From Candidatus Komeilibacteria bacterium (GTDB taxonomy: Bacteria; Patescibacteriota; Patescibacteriia; UBA1558; GWA2-36-10), in assembly GCA_018656655.1 (NCBI GenBank), contig JABHYW010000040.1:1-40380 (forward strand): a DNA stretch of 40,380 nucleotides, read 5' to 3'. Numbering within the stretch: position 1 is the stretch's first letter; every line of letters begins with the position of its first letter. This document shows positions 37,980 to 40,380 of this stretch, one piece after another. The position numbers and the translations under genes are program-made. The notes under the pieces are model-generated. The model did no database searches, was not told the DNA's origin, and saw only the letters and a program-made list of their open reading frames with translations.

Positions 37980-40380
37980 CTACTCTCTCTGCCAAATAAC
38001 ATCTAAATCTTTCTGCTTATATTCTGGAGTAAATGAAAAATCCTCTGTTTCAGACAAGTTAACTTCCTGATCTTCTTTACGGATTGTTTTATTCATAGCT
38101 CCTTCAAATTCTCCACCAGTTCTATTTGTTCTTATTCCTTTGTTTTGATTAACCGCTATTGTATCTATGTCGTTATCTTCAGCAAACTCTGTTAATTGAT
38201 CTAATAAGCTATTAAACAACTGTGTTTCATTGACCTTGTAAAGATAAGTGTTGGCTGGATTAAAAGATGCTGTTAATATTTTTTTACCATTATCTTCATA
38301 ATAATGCAATAAAATTAAGCCTTGGCATATCATAGTTTCTTTATCTCTCAAAACCATTTGAAAATAATTTTCTAAATTCCACTGAGATTCTTCTCCATTA
38401 TATGGATTATCTCCTGCAACACAAACACCACCTACTCCTCTAGCATGAGCTGAGGTATGATTTTTAGTAATAAAACATTCTAATTTTCTTCTTTGCTTTT
38501 CTTTTTGCTTTTCATCTTCTGGTTGATACTTAGCTATTTCTTTATCAATAATACTTAACTCCTTTTCAAAAACACCTTGGAACGCTTGAACTAAATATCT
38601 GGAAAATAATTCTTCATCATACTGCCCCTCTTGAATTTCACTACTTGCTCTTAAATATTCTTCTAGATTCAATTCTCCTAAATGAATAGATTTTGGATCG
38701 AGTTCTTTACCAGTTAATGTTTTAATTGCTTTAGCGACTTTCTTTTGTTCGGATATTATCATGCCAGCGATAGTCTTTCCTTTTTTTCCTGCTTTTAATT
38801 CATTATTTTCATCTAACTCAGCCAACTCAAAAGGATTACCTTTTTTATCTGTTTGCCTGCTAAGCTCTTTCATTATTCTTTCCAATATATTACCATTTAA
38901 ACCTAGTTGATCTAATCTTAATTTATTAATATCATCTTGTTTAGTATTACTATTTTCTAAGTCTGTTTTTTGACTATAGTAAGCTGGTAATAAGGCGGCG
39001 ATGTCTGAATTTGATTGTGCTTCTGTAGATATCTTTCTTTCTACTTCTTTAACATGATCAGCAAAAAATTCTCTCAATTCTAAAAGGTAAGCATAATCTG
39101 GATTTTTCGCTTCTCCAGCTCTTCCTCGAGTTCCCTCTAAATATGTTTTGATGTCTTCAAACTCTGCAAATTGATAACCTATTAATACTTCTTTTAATTC
39201 TTGTGCATCAAATTTATCTACTAATGATTCTAATAGTAAAGCGTATACTTTTTCTTCTCTAGTTTTAAATATTTCTTTGTTAGGAAGATTTTCAATATGC
39301 TTATCTAAAATATTATCTAATATCCCAAGCATTTTATCTTTTTCAAAAGATACTTCTGAAAATTTCTTTTGAATACTAGTAATTGATTGCTCTAAATATT
39401 CTATATTTTTTTCATTTTTCTCTTCTCTATCTCTAAGCTCCATCTCTACTCCATCTGACAAATCTATTTCATAAACATCTTTGATTTTAAATCTCTCAAG
39501 GTCTGATGATCTATCTGGGCATGCTTCATTACTATCAAAGTCAGTCCAAGCACCAACATGATTAGGATATACTAATTCAACTAATTCTTTATAGTTCTCT
39601 TGCTCTGTTATATTTTCATCTTGTTCTTTTGATGATATTAAAGTATCAACTTGATCTTTTATTTTTTCAATATACCCAACTAACTGAATTTCATCTCCTG
39701 CTTGTTTTAATTCTAAATATTTATCGTATATATCTTTACTTGGTAAGCCTAGTTCTGATTTATATGCTTTAAGGAAAAAATTATCTTCTTGAGTATCTAA
39801 AAAACTATCTTCTAGATTATTTAAGACTTGTTGGAGATAGCCAGACTCAATTAATCTAAAAGCAATTTCTTGATCTAAGCCTTGGAATTTATCTAGACTT
39901 TCTGCTACTAAATCACCTTCTCCTACTTCAATGAGTTTTATAGCTATTTCTTGATGATCTAAGCCTTGGAATTTATCTAGATAATTTACTACAGACATAC
40001 CTTTTCCTACTTCAATCAACTTTAAGACGATTTCTTTATGATCTAAGCCTTGGAATTTGTCTATATTCTTTGCTACAGAGTCACCATTTCCTGCTTCAAA
40101 TAACTTTAAAGCAATAGCTTTATAATCTAAACCTTGGAAATTGTCTAGATATCGTGCTACGGAATGACCTTTTTCTGCTTCAATCAACTTCAAGGCTATT
40201 TCTTGATCTAAACCTTGGAAATTATATAAATGATTTTCTACAGAGTCACCATTTCCTGCTTCAAATAACTTCAAGGTAATAGCTTTGTGATCTAGGTCTC
40301 CAAATTTGTCTATATTCTTTGCTACGGAATGACCTTTTTCTGCTTCAATCAACTTCAAGGCGATATATTCATGATCTAAG
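37980..40380 (-). CDS. Large helical-repeat protein with a conserved-looking C-terminal domain (partial, N-terminus beyond right edge)
   Basis: About 799 residues are visible; the frame is open at the right edge, and the internal TTG at 40358 is not a real start because the repeat continues beyond it. The visible N-terminal part has about seven repeats of 27-28 residues (LDxxxIALKLIEAxxGxSVxxNLDKFQG). A long coiled-coil, Lys/Glu-rich middle follows. The last 167 residues form a different, compact domain: ECFITKNHTSAHARGVGGVC, GLILLHYYEDNGKKILTASF, LFNSLLDQLTEFAEDNDIDT and IRTNRTGGEFEGAM. Its strand-helix-strand pattern could be a GNAT-like fold, but the domain is not one I can name. Function unknown. 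The stop is TAG. Confidence 0.85.
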   Translation of the reverse strand, partial: LDHEYIALKLIEAEKGHSVAKNIDKFGDLDHKAITLKLFEAGNGDSVENHLYNFQGLDQEIALKLIEAEKGHSVARYLDNFQGLDYKAIALKLFEAGNGDSVAKNIDKFQGLDHKEIVLKLIEVGKGMSVVNYLDKFQGLDHQEIAIKLIEVGEGDLVAESLDKFQGLDQEIAFRLIESGYLQQVLNNLEDSFLDTQEDNFFLKAYKSELGLPSKDIYDKYLELKQAGDEIQLVGYIEKIKDQVDTLISSKEQDENITEQENYKELVELVYPNHVGAWTDFDSNEACPDRSSDLERFKIKDVYEIDLSDGVEMELRDREEKNEKNIEYLEQSITSIQKKFSEVSFEKDKMLGILDNILDKHIENLPNKEIFKTREEKVYALLLESLVDKFDAQELKEVLIGYQFAEFEDIKTYLEGTRGRAGEAKNPDYAYLLELREFFADHVKEVERKISTEAQSNSDIAALLPAYYSQKTDLENSNTKQDDINKLRLDQLGLNGNILERIMKELSRQTDKKGNPFELAELDENNELKAGKKGKTIAGMIISEQKKVAKAIKTLTGKELDPKSIHLGELNLEEYLRASSEIQEGQYDEELFSRYLVQAFQGVFEKELSIIDKEIAKYQPEDEKQKEKQRRKLECFITKNHTSAHARGVGGVCVAGDNPYNGEESQWNLENYFQMVLRDKETMICQGLILLHYYEDNGKKILTASFNPANTYLYKVNETQLFNSLLDQLTEFAEDNDIDTIAVNQNKGIRTNRTGGEFEGAMNKTIRKEDQEVNLSETEDFSFTPEYKQKDLDVIWQRE
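39840..40380 (-). repeat. Tandem 27-28-residue helical repeats with a 165-bp higher-order unit
   Basis: Seven copies are visible and alternate between two types: EAEKGHSV and EAGNGDSV. GGAATGACCTTTTTCTGCTT occurs at 40161 and 40326, and CAGAGTCACCATTTCCTGCT at 40076 and 40241, each 165 bases apart, so two repeats were duplicated as one unit fairly recently. The array extends past the right edge. Confidence 0.85.

Noticed and set aside
40358-40358. TTG at 40358 as the start of the repeat protein
   Set aside because: The frame and the repeat pattern (LDHEYIALKLIEA) continue to the window edge, so the gene begins outside.
39840-40380. CRISPR-like direct repeats
   Set aside because: The repeats are in frame, encode a regular helical peptide motif, and lack unique spacers.

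Overview
This window reads as a low-G+C bacterial chromosome, most likely from the Patescibacteria (Candidate Phyla Radiation, Parcubacteria-like). That placement is an inference. It rests on very large secreted proteins that start with a type IV secretion pilin-like module, on small palindromic elements inserted in frame in housekeeping genes (peptides such as FAKASED), on a compact set of translation genes, and on a complete F-type ATP synthase with no respiratory genes nearby. Promoters are of the sigma70 type (TTGACA, 17 bp, TATAAT), which argues against Bacteroidetes. No rRNA, tRNA, CRISPR array, transposase or prophage gene was seen, and no gene-free stretch exceeds 300 bases.

Layout. 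1-6997 (minus): two secreted proteins with the same pilin-like head. The first is at least 1755 residues long and runs off the left edge; the second has 526 residues. 7023-9847 (minus): yqeY and rpsU, then hisS and lepB, each pair with its own promoter. 10009-13506 (plus): an operon of an LCP cell-wall ligase, der and pth. 13546-15057 (minus): leucyl aminopeptidase. 15193-17203 (minus): secE-nusG-rplK-rplA with promoter and terminator. 17354-20537 (minus): a membrane-anchored hypothetical protein and gyrB. 20724-24568 (minus): a small membrane protein, pheS and pheT. 24645-27967 (minus): a UvrD-type helicase-nuclease and a DUF721-like protein. 28050-35537 (minus): a beta-carbonic-anhydrase-like gene after the operon atpI-B-E-F-H-A-G-D-C. 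35717-36418 (plus): a G+C-richer alpha/beta hydrolase with its own promoter and terminator. 36557-40380 (minus): rmuC, a small hypothetical protein and a large helical-repeat protein that runs off the right edge.

Three features cut across the genes. (1) At least five families of short palindromic repeats lie between genes and, in frame, inside gyrB, the helicase (three times), pepA, atpB and atpI. (2) Almost no gene has a Shine-Dalgarno site; the clear exceptions are rpsU, atpE, the carbonic-anhydrase-like gene and the hydrolase. (3) All 34 stop codons visible are TAA (29) or TAG (5), and none is TGA.

The genes are mainly core functions: translation (hisS, pheST, rpsU, rplK, rplA, pth, der), protein export (secE, lepB), DNA maintenance (gyrB, helicase-nuclease, rmuC) and energy coupling (atp). 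The envelope genes (pilin-headed proteins, LCP protein) and the two edge giants are the least understood part.
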